The position numbers and the translations under genes are program-made. The notes beneath the pieces are model-generated. The model was not told the origin of the DNA. It saw only the letters and a program-made list of their open reading frames with translations, and ran no database searches. Shown here piece by piece: positions 45,326-56,308 of a DNA stretch of 64,000 nt (the stretch's first letter is position 1; the number at the start of each line of letters is the position of its first letter). The stretch comes from Aquipseudomonas alcaligenes (lineage in GTDB: Bacteria > Pseudomonadota > Gammaproteobacteria > Pseudomonadales > Pseudomonadaceae), in the NCBI RefSeq assembly GCF_900156545.1, contig NZ_FTNW01000005.1:310001-374000 (forward strand), read 5' to 3'.

Positions 45326-45330
45326 GAAGG

Positions 45331-45407
45331 TGGTGGGCCCACACGGACTCGAACCGTGGACCAAAGGATTATGAGTCCTCTGCTCTAACCGACTGAGCTA
45401 TAGGCCC
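45331..45407 (-). tRNA. tRNA with anticodon CAU, probably tRNA-Ile2 (or elongator tRNA-Met)
   Basis: 77 bases with encoded CCA (3' end at 45331). Anticodon CAT lies at 45371-45373 in loop CTCATAA. The acceptor stem GGGCCTA / TGGGCCC resembles tRNA-Ile more than tRNA-Met, and the anticodon stem GAGGA/TCCTT has a G-U closing pair. CAU tRNAs become isoleucine acceptors (AUA) after TilS makes lysidine at C34. The initiator form is excluded since no C1-A72 mismatch is seen. In other Pseudomonas a CAU tRNA also sits next to this GGDEF/EAL-rpoD region. Confidence 0.93.
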
Positions 45408-45423
45408 TCAGAAGGAGCGGCGG

Positions 45424-45453
45424 ATTATAGCGGCGCCTTTTCCGCGCTGCCAA
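45424..45453 (-). promoter_or_regulatory. tRNA promoter overlapping the 3' end of the GGDEF/EAL gene
   Basis: On the minus strand TTGGCA (45453-45448), 18-base spacer, perfect TATAAT (45429-45424). The -10 contains the stop codon of the upstream gene. Start would be about 7 bases later, near 45417, giving a short 5' leader before the tRNA at 45407. Confidence 0.7.
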
Positions 45454-48400
45454 TCGGCAGGGGGCCGAGGAAATTGGCGGCGAAGGACTCGGCCGAGAGC
45501 GGGCGGCTGATCACGTAGCCCTGGATCTGTTCGCAGCCTTCGCTGGTGAGGAATATCTCCTGTGCCTTGGTCTCCACACCTTCGGCGATGACGGTCATCT
45601 GCAGGCTGCGGCCGAGGGCGATGATGGCGCGGGTGATCGCGGCATCGTCGGGATCGCCCGGCAGGCCGCGGACGAAGGACTTGTCGATCTTGAGGATGTC
45701 CAGCGGCAGGCGCTTGAGGTAGCTGAGCGAGGAATAGCCGGTGCCGAAGTCATCGATGGCCAGCTGCAGGCCGAGCTCCTTGAGTTCATGCAGGATCAGC
45801 AGCGCCTCTTCGGCCTGGGTCATGATGAAGCTTTCGGTGATTTCCAGTTGTAGCTTGTCTGCTCCCAGGCCGAACGTGGCGAGAATGGCGGCGATGCGCT
45901 CGCACAGTTGCGCCTGGCGCAGCTGGCTGCCGGACAGGTTGACCGACAACGGGCCGAAAGGGGCATGGCGGTCCTGCCAGGCGCGCATCTGTCGGCAAGC
46001 CTCCTGCAGGACCCAGTCGCCGAGCTGGAGGATCATGCCGTTTTCTTCGGCCAGGGGAATGAAACGGTCTGGGGGGATGTCGCCGAATACCGGGTGGCGC
46101 CAGCGGATCAGTGCTTCGGCGCCCACCAGCTTGCCGGTGTGCAGGCAGAGCTTGGGCTGGTAGTGCAGGCTCAGCTCGTCGCGTTCGATGGCGCGGCGTA
46201 ACTCCAGCTCCAGGGTCATGCGCTCGGTGGCCTGGAAGGTCAGGCTGCGGGTGTAGAACTCCACGCGGTTGCGGCCCTTGGCCTTCGAGCTGTACATGGC
46301 GGCGTCGGCGTTCTTTACCAGGGTGGCGACATCGCTGCCGTCTTCGGGGAACAGGCTGATACCTATGCTGGCGCTGATGAAGAACTCGTGGCCGTCCACC
46401 TGGAAGGGCGCGTGGAAGCAGGTCAGCAGCTTGGTCGCCACCCGCTCGGCGTCGCGCGGCTGGTGCAGGCCCGGTAGCAGCACGATGAATTCATCACCCC
46501 CCAGGCGTGCCACGGTGTCGATATCACGCAGCTGTTCGCGCAGGCGCAGGGCGATGCTCTTGAGCAGTTGGTCACCGACCGGGTGGCCGAGGCTGTCGTT
46601 GATGTGTTTGAAGCGATCAAGGTCGAGGAACAGCACCGCGCCGCGCTGCTGGTCAGTGCGTGCATCGTGGAGGGCGTTGTCCAGGCGGCTTTCGAACAGC
46701 ATGCGGTTGGGCAGGCCGGTGAGTGGGTCGTGGTGCGCCTGGTAGTCCAGGCGGTCCTGGGCCTGCTTGAGCGAGCTGATATCGGCGAACACGCCGACGA
46801 AGTGGGTGATCTGCCCGCTCTGGTCGCGTACGGCGCTGATGGTCAGCCACTCGGGATACAGCTCGCCGTTTTTGCGCTTGTTGTAGATCTCTCCCTGCCA
46901 GTGGCCTTCCGCCGCCAGTTGGTGCCACATGGCGGCATAGAACGCGCTGTCGTGCTTGCCCGACGACAGCAGGCGCGGGCTCTGGCCCAGGGCCTCGGCC
47001 TCGCTGTAGCCGGTGATGGTGCTGAAAGCACGATTGACTGCGGTGATGCGCTGGTTGAGGTCGGTGATCATCACGCCTTCAGCGGTGCTCTCGAACACCG
47101 TGGCGGCCTGATGCAGACGTGCCTGCATGTGTTCGCGCTCGGTGATGTCGCGGGCGATGATCAGCATGCAAGGTTCTTCGTCGATGATGATCGACTGTAC
47201 GGTGAGGTCGGCCAGGCGCTGTTGCCCGTGGTGCGTGCTGATCCAGGTGCGGAAGTCGCGCAGCGAGCCCTTCGCTTGTATCTGCGTGATCATCGTGTCG
47301 CGGTCGCCCGGATTTGCCCACAGGCCGATGCCCAGCGTGGTGTTGCCGATCACCTCGCGGCTATCGTGCCCCGTGATATCGAAGAAGCCTTCGTTGGCTT
47401 CGAGAATCATGCCGTCACGCAGGCGAGTCATCAGCAGCCCATCCGGTGACGCGTGGAAGGCTTTGGCGAACTTTTCCTCCGACAGCCTGAGTTGCTGCTG
47501 CGTGCGCTTGAGTTCGGAAATGTCGCGCACGGCGACTACCAGTGCAGGCTGGTCGTGGATGTCGATGTGCTGGGCCGAGACCAGGCCCGTGAACAACTCC
47601 CCATTGCGGCGGCTGAAGGGCATCTCGATGTTGTTTAGGGCTTCTCTTTGCAGGCGATCAAGCACCATGGGGCCGATGCTGGGCGTGCCCCAGATGCCCA
47701 GTTCGCTGGCGGTTCTGCCGATAGCCTCGTGTGCGCTAATCCCGAGTTGTTGCTCGAAGGTGCGGTTGACGGTCAGTAGCACGCCATCGCTGCGGCGTGC
47801 GATGACCAGAATGTCCGGGCAGTTGTGGAATACCAGTTCGAACTTCTCTTCCGAGAGGCGCTGGGCCTGCTCGATGCGTTTGGCCTCGCTGATGTCGATC
47901 ATCAGGCCGCGCAGTACCGTACCTTCCTCGGTGTTGATCAGGGTGACGATGTCACGTATCCAGACCACTCGGCCATCGGCTGCCAGCATCCGGTAGTCGA
48001 GGCTGTGGTCGTGGCCGGCCTGACTTTCCGTGACGCAGAAGTATTTGGCGCGGGCGGCATCCTCGGGGTGCAGGGTGCGCTGCCAGAAGCCGGGTTGCAG
48101 CCAGTCCTCCAGGGGATAACCGAGCAGCTTCTCGGCATGGGGGGAGACGTAGGTGAAGCAGTAGTCCGAGAGGCGCATCTGCCAGGCAATCGCATTCAGG
48201 CTTTCGACCATGCCGCGATAGTGTCGCTCGCTATCGCGCAGGCGACTCTCAAGGGCCATGCGCTCGTTCACTTCCTGTTGCAGGCGACGATTCACGCGCA
48301 TGACGGCCACCACGATCAGCAGGGCCAGGAGCAGCACGGGCAGGCCGTACATCAGCGCCCCCCGTTGCCAGGTACTGCGCTGGTCGAGAACGCTGCCTAT

Positions 48401-49159
48401 CCAGGGCGCCTGCAGGGTGGCGATTTCTTCGGCGCTGAGTTCGGCGAACAGCTTGTCGAGGATGCTGATCAGCGGTGCATGGCTTTTGGGCGCTGCCATG
48501 GCGAGCTGATAGCGATAGGGTGTGTCGCCGCTGACCAGAAGGTCTTTGAGCTTGAGCTGGCGCATGCTCCAGACGCTTGAGGCGAGGTCGCCGATCATGG
48601 CGTCTGCCTGGCCCGTGGCGAGTGCCTGCAAAGCGGCCACTACGCTGGGGAGTGGCAGCAGGTTGAGATCCGGGTGACGGTTGCGCAGCAGTTCGTGCGG
48701 GGCGTAGTCCTGCACCACCGCAATCTTGAGGCCATACAGATCATTCAGGCGCATGGGCTGGGGGCCGTCGCGGCGCGACAGGATGACGATCGGGAAGTCG
48801 AGATAGGGGCGGGTGAAGGCCAGGTCGCGTTGGCGTTCGGGGGTGGACATGATGCCCGGCAGGAGATCGAGCTGCCCGCTTTTGGCGCCTGCCAGTACTT
48901 CGCTCCAGCGGCGAGGCTCCACCGGCACCATGCGGATGTTCAGGCGCTTCTCGATCAGTTCGACGTAGGCCGCGCTCAGGCCGCTGTAGCGACCCTGCTC
49001 GTCGCGAAATTCGAAAGGGGCCCAGGAGGCGTCAATGCCGAGTCGTAGCTGTGGGTGCTCAGCCAGCCATTGCTGTTCTGCCGGGCTGAGCTCCACGGCT
49101 GACGCGGGTTGCATCCAGTAAGCCAGGCACGACAGGAGAATGGCCAGCAGGCGCGGCAT
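45425..49159 (-). CDS. rmcA: RmcA-like periplasmic-sensor, multi-PAS, GGDEF-EAL c-di-GMP protein
   Basis: 1244 residues from ATG 49159; the frame extends upstream across the terminator but without a start signal. Signal peptide (1-23), periplasmic SBP_3 domain (about 27-250), membrane helix (about 262-285), several PAS domains, GGDEF (LGGDEFIVLLPG near 886) and EAL (AEALIRW near 1016). P. aeruginosa RmcA (PA0575) has the same layout, length and neighbours (tRNA and rpoD); RmcA lowers c-di-GMP in response to redox state. Both catalytic motifs look intact, so activity could be dual. Confidence 0.92.
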   Translation of the reverse strand: MPRLLAILLSCLAYWMQPASAVELSPAEQQWLAEHPQLRLGIDASWAPFEFRDEQGRYSGLSAAYVELIEKRLNIRMVPVEPRRWSEVLAGAKSGQLDLLPGIMSTPERQRDLAFTRPYLDFPIVILSRRDGPQPMRLNDLYGLKIAVVQDYAPHELLRNRHPDLNLLPLPSVVAALQALATGQADAMIGDLASSVWSMRQLKLKDLLVSGDTPYRYQLAMAAPKSHAPLISILDKLFAELSAEEIATLQAPWIGSVLDQRSTWQRGALMYGLPVLLLALLIVVAVMRVNRRLQQEVNERMALESRLRDSERHYRGMVESLNAIAWQMRLSDYCFTYVSPHAEKLLGYPLEDWLQPGFWQRTLHPEDAARAKYFCVTESQAGHDHSLDYRMLAADGRVVWIRDIVTLINTEEGTVLRGLMIDISEAKRIEQAQRLSEEKFELVFHNCPDILVIARRSDGVLLTVNRTFEQQLGISAHEAIGRTASELGIWGTPSIGPMVLDRLQREALNNIEMPFSRRNGELFTGLVSAQHIDIHDQPALVVAVRDISELKRTQQQLRLSEEKFAKAFHASPDGLLMTRLRDGMILEANEGFFDITGHDSREVIGNTTLGIGLWANPGDRDTMITQIQAKGSLRDFRTWISTHHGQQRLADLTVQSIIIDEEPCMLIIARDITEREHMQARLHQAATVFESTAEGVMITDLNQRITAVNRAFSTITGYSEAEALGQSPRLLSSGKHDSAFYAAMWHQLAAEGHWQGEIYNKRKNGELYPEWLTISAVRDQSGQITHFVGVFADISSLKQAQDRLDYQAHHDPLTGLPNRMLFESRLDNALHDARTDQQRGAVLFLDLDRFKHINDSLGHPVGDQLLKSIALRLREQLRDIDTVARLGGDEFIVLLPGLHQPRDAERVATKLLTCFHAPFQVDGHEFFISASIGISLFPEDGSDVATLVKNADAAMYSSKAKGRNRVEFYTRSLTFQATERMTLELELRRAIERDELSLHYQPKLCLHTGKLVGAEALIRWRHPVFGDIPPDRFIPLAEENGMILQLGDWVLQEACRQMRAWQDRHAPFGPLSVNLSGSQLRQAQLCERIAAILATFGLGADKLQLEITESFIMTQAEEALLILHELKELGLQLAIDDFGTGYSSLSYLKRLPLDILKIDKSFVRGLPGDPDDAAITRAIIALGRSLQMTVIAEGVETKAQEIFLTSEGCEQIQGYVISRPLSAESFAANFLGPLPIGSAEKAPL

Positions 49160-49211
49160 GCGGTAGTTCCGAGAGCGTGAAGATGACGCAAGTGTAGCTG
49201 TAGCAGAAACA

Positions 49212-49237
49212 AAAACCCCGGCTTGCGCCGGGGTTTT
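49212..49237 (-). terminator. Intrinsic terminator after rpoD
   Basis: Stem AAAACCCCGGC (49212-49222), loop TTGC, GCCGGGGTTTT (49227-49237), just past the rpoD stop on the minus strand. Strong 11-bp stem. Confidence 0.9.
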
Positions 49238-49241
49238 GTGA

Positions 49242-51080
<1,839 letters not shown>

Positions 51081-51127
51081 AAAACCCTATCCACTGAAGG
51101 TCTTGGCGGGCTGAAAATAAGCCGAGG

Positions 51128-51133
51128 ATTATA
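51128..51133 (-). promoter_or_regulatory. Candidate rpoD promoter -10
   Basis: Perfect TATAAT on the minus strand, 48 bases before rpoD and overlapping the gap after the dnaG stop. The -35 partner is unclear (GGCGCC at 17 bases), so strength is uncertain. Confidence 0.5.
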
Positions 51134-51147
51134 CCTGATTCGGTGCG

Positions 51148-53151
51148 TCAGGCGCCAGTTGGGCTCTTGCTATCGGGTGTGGTGGCGTGGCTGAAGTGCT
51201 CTCTCAATAGAGCTTTCTCCTCGTCACTTAGTTCGCTGGGGCTCTTATGCATGACGCTGCGCAGTAGCTGGTCGCGGCGCTTTTTCAGTTGGCCATTGGC
51301 AAGTGTAGTAATGGTGTCGAAGAACTGCTGTTCAAGATTGTCGCCTTCGATCAGCCATTCCTTCTCGGCCAGGGCGCGCAGCAGGCGGCCCTGTTCGGTG
51401 CCGTGCCAGCGGGCGATCAGCTGCAGCGAGCGCAGCCTGGGGCTTTTCTGCAGGGTGCCGACCAGGGCGACGAGCAGCTGGGCGTAGGTGTCGTCTTCGT
51501 CGGCGAAATGGCTGACATCCTCGACCTTCTGCGCCAGTTGCGGGTGGTGCAGCAGGGTGCGCAGGGCGGTCAGGGTCGGCGATTCGACATGCACCGGCTT
51601 GCGCGGCGGTGCGCTATCGCGTCCGCCTTTCTTCCAGTCGCTGCCTTTTTTCCATTCGCCATCCTTCTTCCAGGATTTGCCTTCGCCTTTTTGCCAGGGC
51701 TTCTTCTGCTCGTAGGCTTCGGCCGGCGGCTCGATATGGTTGGCGTAGTCGGCAACATCGCCGTACTCGGGTTGGGTGTCGTAGTAATGGCCATAATCCG
51801 CTGGCGGCTCATGGCTGCCGGTCGATGCGGCTGGCGTGGCGGGGGCGCTCTGCGCGACCTGCTGCAGCATTTCGCCGGAGAGGCCGGTGATTTCCGACAG
51901 GCGCTGGCGCATCAGGGCGCGCAGGTGGTTGCCGGGGATCTTGTCGATCAGTGGTGCGGCCAGGGTTACCAGGTGCGCCTTGCCTTCCAGCGAGCGTGGG
52001 TCGGCTTCTTCGCTGAGTTGCTGGAAGAAGTAGTCGGCCAGCGGCTGGGCGTGCTGGTTGATGCGGGCGCGGAAGGCATCGGTGCCCTCGCTGCGTACCA
52101 GGGTGTCCGGGTCTTCGCCTTCGGGCAGGAACAGGAAGCGCGCGCGACGGCCGTCCTGCAGGTTGGGCAGGGTGGCTTCCAGGGCGCGCCAGGCTGCCTT
52201 GCGCCCGGCGGCGTCGCCGTCGAAGCAGAACAGCACGCTGGGCACCAGACGGAACAGGCGCTTGAGGTGCTCCTCGCTGGTCGCCGTGCCAAGGGTGGCT
52301 ACCGCGTTGCGCAAGCCTTGCTGAGCCAGGGCGATGACGTCCATGTAGCCCTCGACCACCATGATCTCGTCGAGGTCGCGATTGTTCTTGCGCGCTTCGT
52401 ACAGGCCGTACAACTCCTGCCCTTTGTGGAACACGGGGGTTTCGGGGGAGTTGAGGTACTTCGGCTTGTCGTCGCCGAGTACGCGGCCGCCGAAAGCGAT
52501 GACGCGGCCGCGGCTGTCGCGGATGGGAAACATCACGCGGTCGCGGAAGCGGTCGTAGATGCGGCCGTTCTCGGCGTTCTCGATCAGCAGGCCGGCGTCG
52601 ATCATGGCCTTCTGCTGCAGTTTGTCGCCGGCCATGTGCTTGTGCAGGTTGTCCCAGCCCGGCGGGGCGAAGCCCAGGCCGAAGTCGCGGGCAATTTCGC
52701 CGGTCAGGCCGCGGCCCTTGAGGTAGTCCACGGCCGCCTTGCGCGTCGGGTGGCTCTTCAGGGCCTGGCGGTAGTAGTCGGCGGCAGCCGTCAGCAGCGG
52801 GTACAGCGGTGAGTCGACCGGCTGGCGCGGGGTGCGGCCACGGCCGCCTTCCTCGCGCGGGATGTCCATGCCGGCGCGCTTGGCCAGATCCTCGACGGCC
52901 TGGGGGAAGTCCAGGCTGTCGTGGTCCATGATGAAGCCGAGGGCGTTGCCGCCGGCGCCGCAGCCGAAACAGTAGTAGAACTGCTTGTCCGGGCTGACGC
53001 TGAAGGAGGGGGTCTTCTCCTTGTGGAACGGGCAGCAGGCGGTGTAGTTCTTGCCGGCCTTCTTCAGCTGGATGCGCGAACTCACCACCTCGACAATGTC
53101 GGTGCGGTTGAGCAGGTCATCGATGAAGGACTGCGGAATCAGACCGGCCAT
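51148..53151 (-). CDS. dnaG: DNA primase DnaG
   Basis: 667 residues. Zinc-binding domain (CPFHKEKTPSF, CFGCGAGGNALGF, Cys residues 40-64), TOPRIM core (VVEGYMDVIALAQQG, CFDGDAAGRKAAW) and C-terminal helicase-binding domain (about 530-667). A low-complexity linker around residues 480-515 has several WKK/WQK repeats (KPWQKGEG, SWKKDGE, WKKGSD, WKKGG). Makes RNA primers with DnaB. Between rpsU and rpoD; no yqeY gene lies upstream of it here. Confidence 0.97.
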   Translation of the reverse strand: MAGLIPQSFIDDLLNRTDIVEVVSSRIQLKKAGKNYTACCPFHKEKTPSFSVSPDKQFYYCFGCGAGGNALGFIMDHDSLDFPQAVEDLAKRAGMDIPREEGGRGRTPRQPVDSPLYPLLTAAADYYRQALKSHPTRKAAVDYLKGRGLTGEIARDFGLGFAPPGWDNLHKHMAGDKLQQKAMIDAGLLIENAENGRIYDRFRDRVMFPIRDSRGRVIAFGGRVLGDDKPKYLNSPETPVFHKGQELYGLYEARKNNRDLDEIMVVEGYMDVIALAQQGLRNAVATLGTATSEEHLKRLFRLVPSVLFCFDGDAAGRKAAWRALEATLPNLQDGRRARFLFLPEGEDPDTLVRSEGTDAFRARINQHAQPLADYFFQQLSEEADPRSLEGKAHLVTLAAPLIDKIPGNHLRALMRQRLSEITGLSGEMLQQVAQSAPATPAASTGSHEPPADYGHYYDTQPEYGDVADYANHIEPPAEAYEQKKPWQKGEGKSWKKDGEWKKGSDWKKGGRDSAPPRKPVHVESPTLTALRTLLHHPQLAQKVEDVSHFADEDDTYAQLLVALVGTLQKSPRLRSLQLIARWHGTEQGRLLRALAEKEWLIEGDNLEQQFFDTITTLANGQLKKRRDQLLRSVMHKSPSELSDEEKALLREHFSHATTPDSKSPTGA

Positions 53152-53190
53152 GGCTCGTCAGCGTGGAAGAAGAAAGGCGGCAGCATAAAC

Positions 53191-53228
53191 GAAAAAACTC
53201 CGATCATCGCCGGACGGCGACGCGGAGT
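53191..53228 (-). terminator. Intrinsic terminator between rpsU and dnaG
   Basis: On the minus strand ACTCCG (53228-53223) pairs with CGGAGT (53202-53197), with an inner hairpin TCGCC/GGCGA, followed by TTTTTT. In E. coli a similar leaky terminator between rpsU and dnaG lowers dnaG expression. Confidence 0.75.
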
Positions 53229-53239
53229 CAGAAATGCAA

Positions 53240-53259
53240 AGCCCGGCCGGAGCCGGGCT
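53240..53259 (-). terminator. Second hairpin after rpsU
   Basis: AGCCCGGC (53240-53247), loop CGGA, GCCGGGCT (53252-53259): perfect 8-bp stem between the rpsU stop and the main terminator. Minus-strand tail is TTTGCATTT, a weak T run. Confidence 0.55.
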
Positions 53260-53291
53260 GTGCGCAAGCCTTTAGCGGCGCGACTGATAAC

Positions 53292-53507
53292 TCAGTACAG
53301 GCGCTCGCGGCGACGCTGCTCGCGCTGCACTTTTTTGGCGTGACGCTTAACAGCGGCAGCAGCCTTGCGCTTGCGCTCGGTGGTCGGCTTTTCGTAGAAC
53401 TCGCGGCTGCGGACTTCAGCCAGAACACCGGCTTTTTCGCAGGAGCGCTTGAAACGACGCAGAGCTACGTCGAAGGGTTCGTTCTCTTTAACTTTGACGG
53501 CTGGCAT
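53292..53507 (-). CDS. rpsU: 30S ribosomal protein bS21
   Basis: 71 residues. [29 protein letters not shown] and the Arg/Lys-rich tail [14 protein letters not shown] are family-typical. It helps start translation on the 30S subunit. First gene of the rpsU-dnaG-rpoD cluster. A promoter with TTGCAT-N17-TAATAT lies upstream. Divergent from tsaD. Confidence 0.98.
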   Translation of the reverse strand: MPAVKVKENEPFDVALRRFKRSCEKAGVLAEVRSREFYEKPTTERKRKAAAAVKRHAKKVQREQRRRERLY

Positions 53508-53591
53508 CCAGGTCGTACCTTCACTGTTTTACCGAATGGACGACGCGATCCGGCAAGGGCACGGGAATACGTCGGTTTTCAAGGGCTGCGG

Positions 53592-53620
53592 ATATTAACG
53601 CCTCGCGCCGCGGAATGCAA
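53592..53620 (-). promoter_or_regulatory. Sigma-70-type promoter of the rpsU-dnaG-rpoD cluster
   Basis: On the minus strand TTGCAT (53620-53615), exactly 17 bases, TAATAT (53597-53592), about 85 bases before the rpsU start. Four of six and four of six matches with ideal spacing. Confidence 0.65.
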
Positions 53621-53706
53621 AGCCTCTGATCGAAAAGCGCTGGCCGGGCCAGGGGGCGGCGATTATCATGCGCGCCTCCTTTTATAGCCAGTGTTGAAGG
53701 TCCCCC

Positions 53707-54732
53707 ATGCTAGTGCTGGGCCTGGAAACCTCCTGCGACGAGACCGGCGTCGCGCTCTACGACAGCGAGCGCGGCCTGCTGGCCGACGCGCTGTTCAGTC
53801 AGATCGATCTGCATCGCGTCTATGGCGGCGTCGTGCCGGAGCTCGCTTCGCGCGACCACGTCAAACGCATGCTGCCGCTGATCCGCCAGGTGCTGGATGA
53901 GGCCGGCGCCAGCCGCGAGCAGATCGAGGCCATCGCCTACACCTCCGGCCCCGGGCTGGTTGGCGCGCTGCTGGTCGGCGCCGCCTGCGCCCAGGCCCTG
54001 GCGTTCGCCTGGGGCATTCCGGCCGTGGGTGTGCATCATATGGAAGGCCACCTGCTGGCGCCGATGCTGGAAGAGCAGCCGCCGGCCTTTCCGTTCGTCG
54101 CCTTGCTCGTATCCGGCGGTCATACCCAGCTGGTGCGGGTCGACGGCATCGGCCGCTATCAGCTACTCGGCGAGTCGGTAGACGATGCCGCCGGCGAGGC
54201 CTTCGACAAGACCGCCAAGCTGATGGGGCTGCGCTACCCGGGCGGGCCGGAGATCGCCCGTTTGGCGGAAAGTGGTACGCCGGGACGCTTCACCTTCCCG
54301 CGGCCGATGACCGACAGGCCTGGCCTGGATTTCAGTTTCAGCGGCCTGAAGACGTTCACCCTGAACACCTGGCAGCAGTGCCGCGACGCCGGCGATGCCG
54401 GCGAGCAGACCCGCGCCGACATTGCCCGCGCCTTCCAGGATGCGGTGGTCGATACGCTGACCATCAAATGCAAGCGCGCGCTCAAGCAGACCGGGCTGAA
54501 CAGCCTGGTGATCGCCGGCGGTGTGAGTGCCAACCAGGCTCTGCGCCAGTCCCTGGAAAGCATGCTGTCCGGGCTCAAGGGCCAGGTGTTCTACGCCCGC
54601 CCGCGTTTCTGCACCGACAATGGCGCAATGATCGCCTATGCCGGCTGCCAGCGGCTGCTGGCCGGCCAGCACGAGGGGCCGGAGATCCGGGTACAGGCGC
54701 GTTGGCCGATGGAGCAGCTGCCGGCCATATGA
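53707..54732 (+). CDS. tsaD: tRNA N6-adenosine threonylcarbamoyltransferase TsaD
   Basis: 341 residues. Transfers threonylcarbamoyl to A37 of ANN-reading tRNAs with TsaB and Tsa[15 protein letters not shown] start, metal-binding [10 protein letters not shown] histidines, SGGHTQLV and [15 protein letters not shown]/ligand motifs are present. Convergent with plsY, 19 bases apart; divergent from rpsU, as in other Pseudomonas. A TATCAT (53664-53669) could be its -10 but no -35 is clear. Confidence 0.98.
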   Translation: MLVLGLETSCDETGVALYDSERGLLADALFSQIDLHRVYGGVVPELASRDHVKRMLPLIRQVLDEAGASREQIEAIAYTSGPGLVGALLVGAACAQALAFAWGIPAVGVHHMEGHLLAPMLEEQPPAFPFVALLVSGGHTQLVRVDGIGRYQLLGESVDDAAGEAFDKTAKLMGLRYPGGPEIARLAESGTPGRFTFPRPMTDRPGLDFSFSGLKTFTLNTWQQCRDAGDAGEQTRADIARAFQDAVVDTLTIKCKRALKQTGLNSLVIAGGVSANQALRQSLESMLSGLKGQVFYARPRFCTDNGAMIAYAGCQRLLAGQHEGPEIRVQARWPMEQLPAI

Positions 54733-54751
54733 TTTTGGCTCAGGCCGGTCA

Positions 54752-55330
54752 TTAGAAATGCCGTTCGCGTCCGGCCATGAGGTCGCGTAGATTGCCGCGA
54801 TGACGCCAGACGATCAGTCCGGTCAGCACGCACATCGGCAGCAGCGCCGCCGGTTGCTGCCAGGCCAGCAGGGGCAGGGTCAGCGGTGTTGCGATCAGCG
54901 AGGCGAGGGAGCTGGTGCGGGTCAGGTAGAAGGTCAGCGCCCAGCTCGCCAGTGCCAGCAGGGCCGCCGGCGGATATAGGCCGAGCAACATGCCGGCCGC
55001 CGTGGCGACACCCTTGCCGCCCTGGAAGCGGAAGTAGACCGGGTAGAGATGGCCGATCACGGCGGCCAGGCCGATCCAGGCCTGTTGCTGCACACCGAGG
55101 CCAAGCAGGTGGGCGACCAGCACGGGCAGCAGGCCTTTGAGCAGATCGCCCAGCAGAGTCAGCACTGCCAGCTTCTTGCCGGCGACGCGCAGCATGTTGG
55201 TGGCGCCGGGGTTGCCTGACCCGCTGGCGCGCGGATCGGGACCGCCGCTCAGGCGGCTGAGCAGGATGGCGAAGGACAGCGAGCCGAGCAGATAGGCGAG
55301 CAGTGCCAGCAGCCAGAACATGGTATCCAT
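54752..55330 (-). CDS. plsY: Glycerol-3-phosphate acyltransferase PlsY
   Basis: 192 residues from ATG 55330 (ATG 55321 would remove three). Five membrane helices. Uses acyl-phosphate to make lysophosphatidic acid, the first step of phospholipid synthesis. Conserved loops: [21 protein letters not shown] and [12 protein letters not shown] hold the catalytic Ser, Asn and phosphate-binding residues. Divergent from folB with 66 bases between starts. Confidence 0.96.
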   Translation of the reverse strand: MDTMFWLLALLAYLLGSLSFAILLSRLSGGPDPRASGSGNPGATNMLRVAGKKLAVLTLLGDLLKGLLPVLVAHLLGLGVQQQAWIGLAAVIGHLYPVYFRFQGGKGVATAAGMLLGLYPPAALLALASWALTFYLTRTSSLASLIATPLTLPLLAWQQPAALLPMCVLTGLIVWRHRGNLRDLMAGRERHF

Positions 55331-55396
55331 TCCGGGGCGAGTGAGCCCCGATTCTAGCGGCGAGACCCGGGTCTTGTCGTGCAGCGGAGACGAGGT

Positions 55397-55750
55397 TTGG
55401 ACAAGGTTTTCATCGAGGGTCTGGAAGTCGACACCCTGATCGGGGCGTACGACTGGGAGCGCGGCATTCGTCAGTGCCTGCGCCTGGACCTGACGTTTGC
55501 CTGGGACATTCGCCCGGCCGCTGCCACTGACGACCTGAGCCAGGCCCTCGACTACGCGGCGGTGAACCAGCATGTGCAGGCCTTCGCCCGCGCCGCTCAG
55601 TTCGAGCTGGTGGAGACCTTTGCCGAGCGCCTGGCCGCCGAGCTGCTGGCACACTTCGGCGCACCCTGGCTTCGCCTGCGGGTCACCAAGCCCGGCGCCA
55701 ACCCGGCGGCGCGCGCCGTGGGCGTGGAAATCGAGCGCAGCCGGCCATGA
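55397..55750 (+). CDS. folB: Dihydroneopterin aldolase
   Basis: 117 residues. TTG 55397 is chosen because [24 protein letters not shown] then matches the family start and length; an ATG at 55379 would add six atypical residues. Folate-pathway enzyme that splits dihydroneopterin to 6-hydroxymethyl-dihydropterin. Conserved Glu-22-type and Lys-100-type residues ([12 protein letters not shown] and [10 protein letters not shown]). Stop overlaps folK by four bases. Confidence 0.9.
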   Translation: MDKVFIEGLEVDTLIGAYDWERGIRQCLRLDLTFAWDIRPAAATDDLSQALDYAAVNQHVQAFARAAQFELVETFAERLAAELLAHFGAPWLRLRVTKPGANPAARAVGVEIERSRP

Positions 55751-56280
55751 CACCGATCTTCCTGGGGCTGGGGAGCAATATCGAGCGCGAGCAGCGCCTG
55801 GTCGCCGGGCTCGACGCCCTCGCCGAGTTCGTCCACGACCTGCGTTGCTCGCCGGTGTTCGAGAGCCGTCCGGTCGGCATCAAGAGCGGCAACTTCTACA
55901 ACCTGGTGGTCAGCGGGTGCACCGAGCTGTCCCTGCATGAGCTGGATCGCCGCCTCAAGTTCATCGAAGCCGACAACGGCCGCTACGCGCCCGAGCGCAA
56001 GGGGCTGCCGCTGGATATCGACGTGCTGCTTTATGACGGCCTGGTCGGCAGCTTCGATGGCCTGGAACTGCCGCGGGCGGAGATACTGAAGAACGCCTTC
56101 GTGCTCTGGCCGCTGGCGCTGCTGGCGCCGGAGGCGGTGCACCCCGTGGCCGACAAACCCTTCGCCGAGCTCTGGGCAACGGCGCAGATCGACCAGCAGC
56201 TGTGGCCGGTGCCTTTCGCCTGGCGCGGCGTGGAGCTGACGCCGGCCGCGCTGCTGCAGGCCTATCCGACGCTGTCCTAG
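55747..56280 (+). CDS. folK: 2-amino-4-hydroxy-6-hydroxymethyldihydropteridine pyrophosphokinase (HppK family)
   Basis: 177 residues. [29 protein letters not shown], and [20 protein letters not shown] (Mg-binding Asp pair) are the HPPK motifs. Adds pyrophosphate for folate synthesis, directly after FolB's product. In P. aeruginosa the gene at this site is a second HPPK-like gene beside another folK, so this may be a paralogue; I see only this one. Confidence 0.85.
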   Translation: MTPIFLGLGSNIEREQRLVAGLDALAEFVHDLRCSPVFESRPVGIKSGNFYNLVVSGCTELSLHELDRRLKFIEADNGRYAPERKGLPLDIDVLLYDGLVGSFDGLELPRAEILKNAFVLWPLALLAPEAVHPVADKPFAELWATAQIDQQLWPVPFAWRGVELTPAALLQAYPTLS

Positions 56281-56308
56281 CGCGGATGCAATCGCGCCGG
56301 CTGTCGGG

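Noticed and set aside
42175..45327. A 1050-codon plus-strand frame opposite the RTX protease
   Set aside because: The regular RTX codon pattern leaves the opposite strand open; residues are repetitive Val/Ala/Gly and lack domains. The minus-strand protease has a zinc site and RTX motifs.
45331..45407. Integrated element next to the tRNA
   Set aside because: No integrase, no repeat of the tRNA 3' end elsewhere in the window, and flanks are core genes or the protease.
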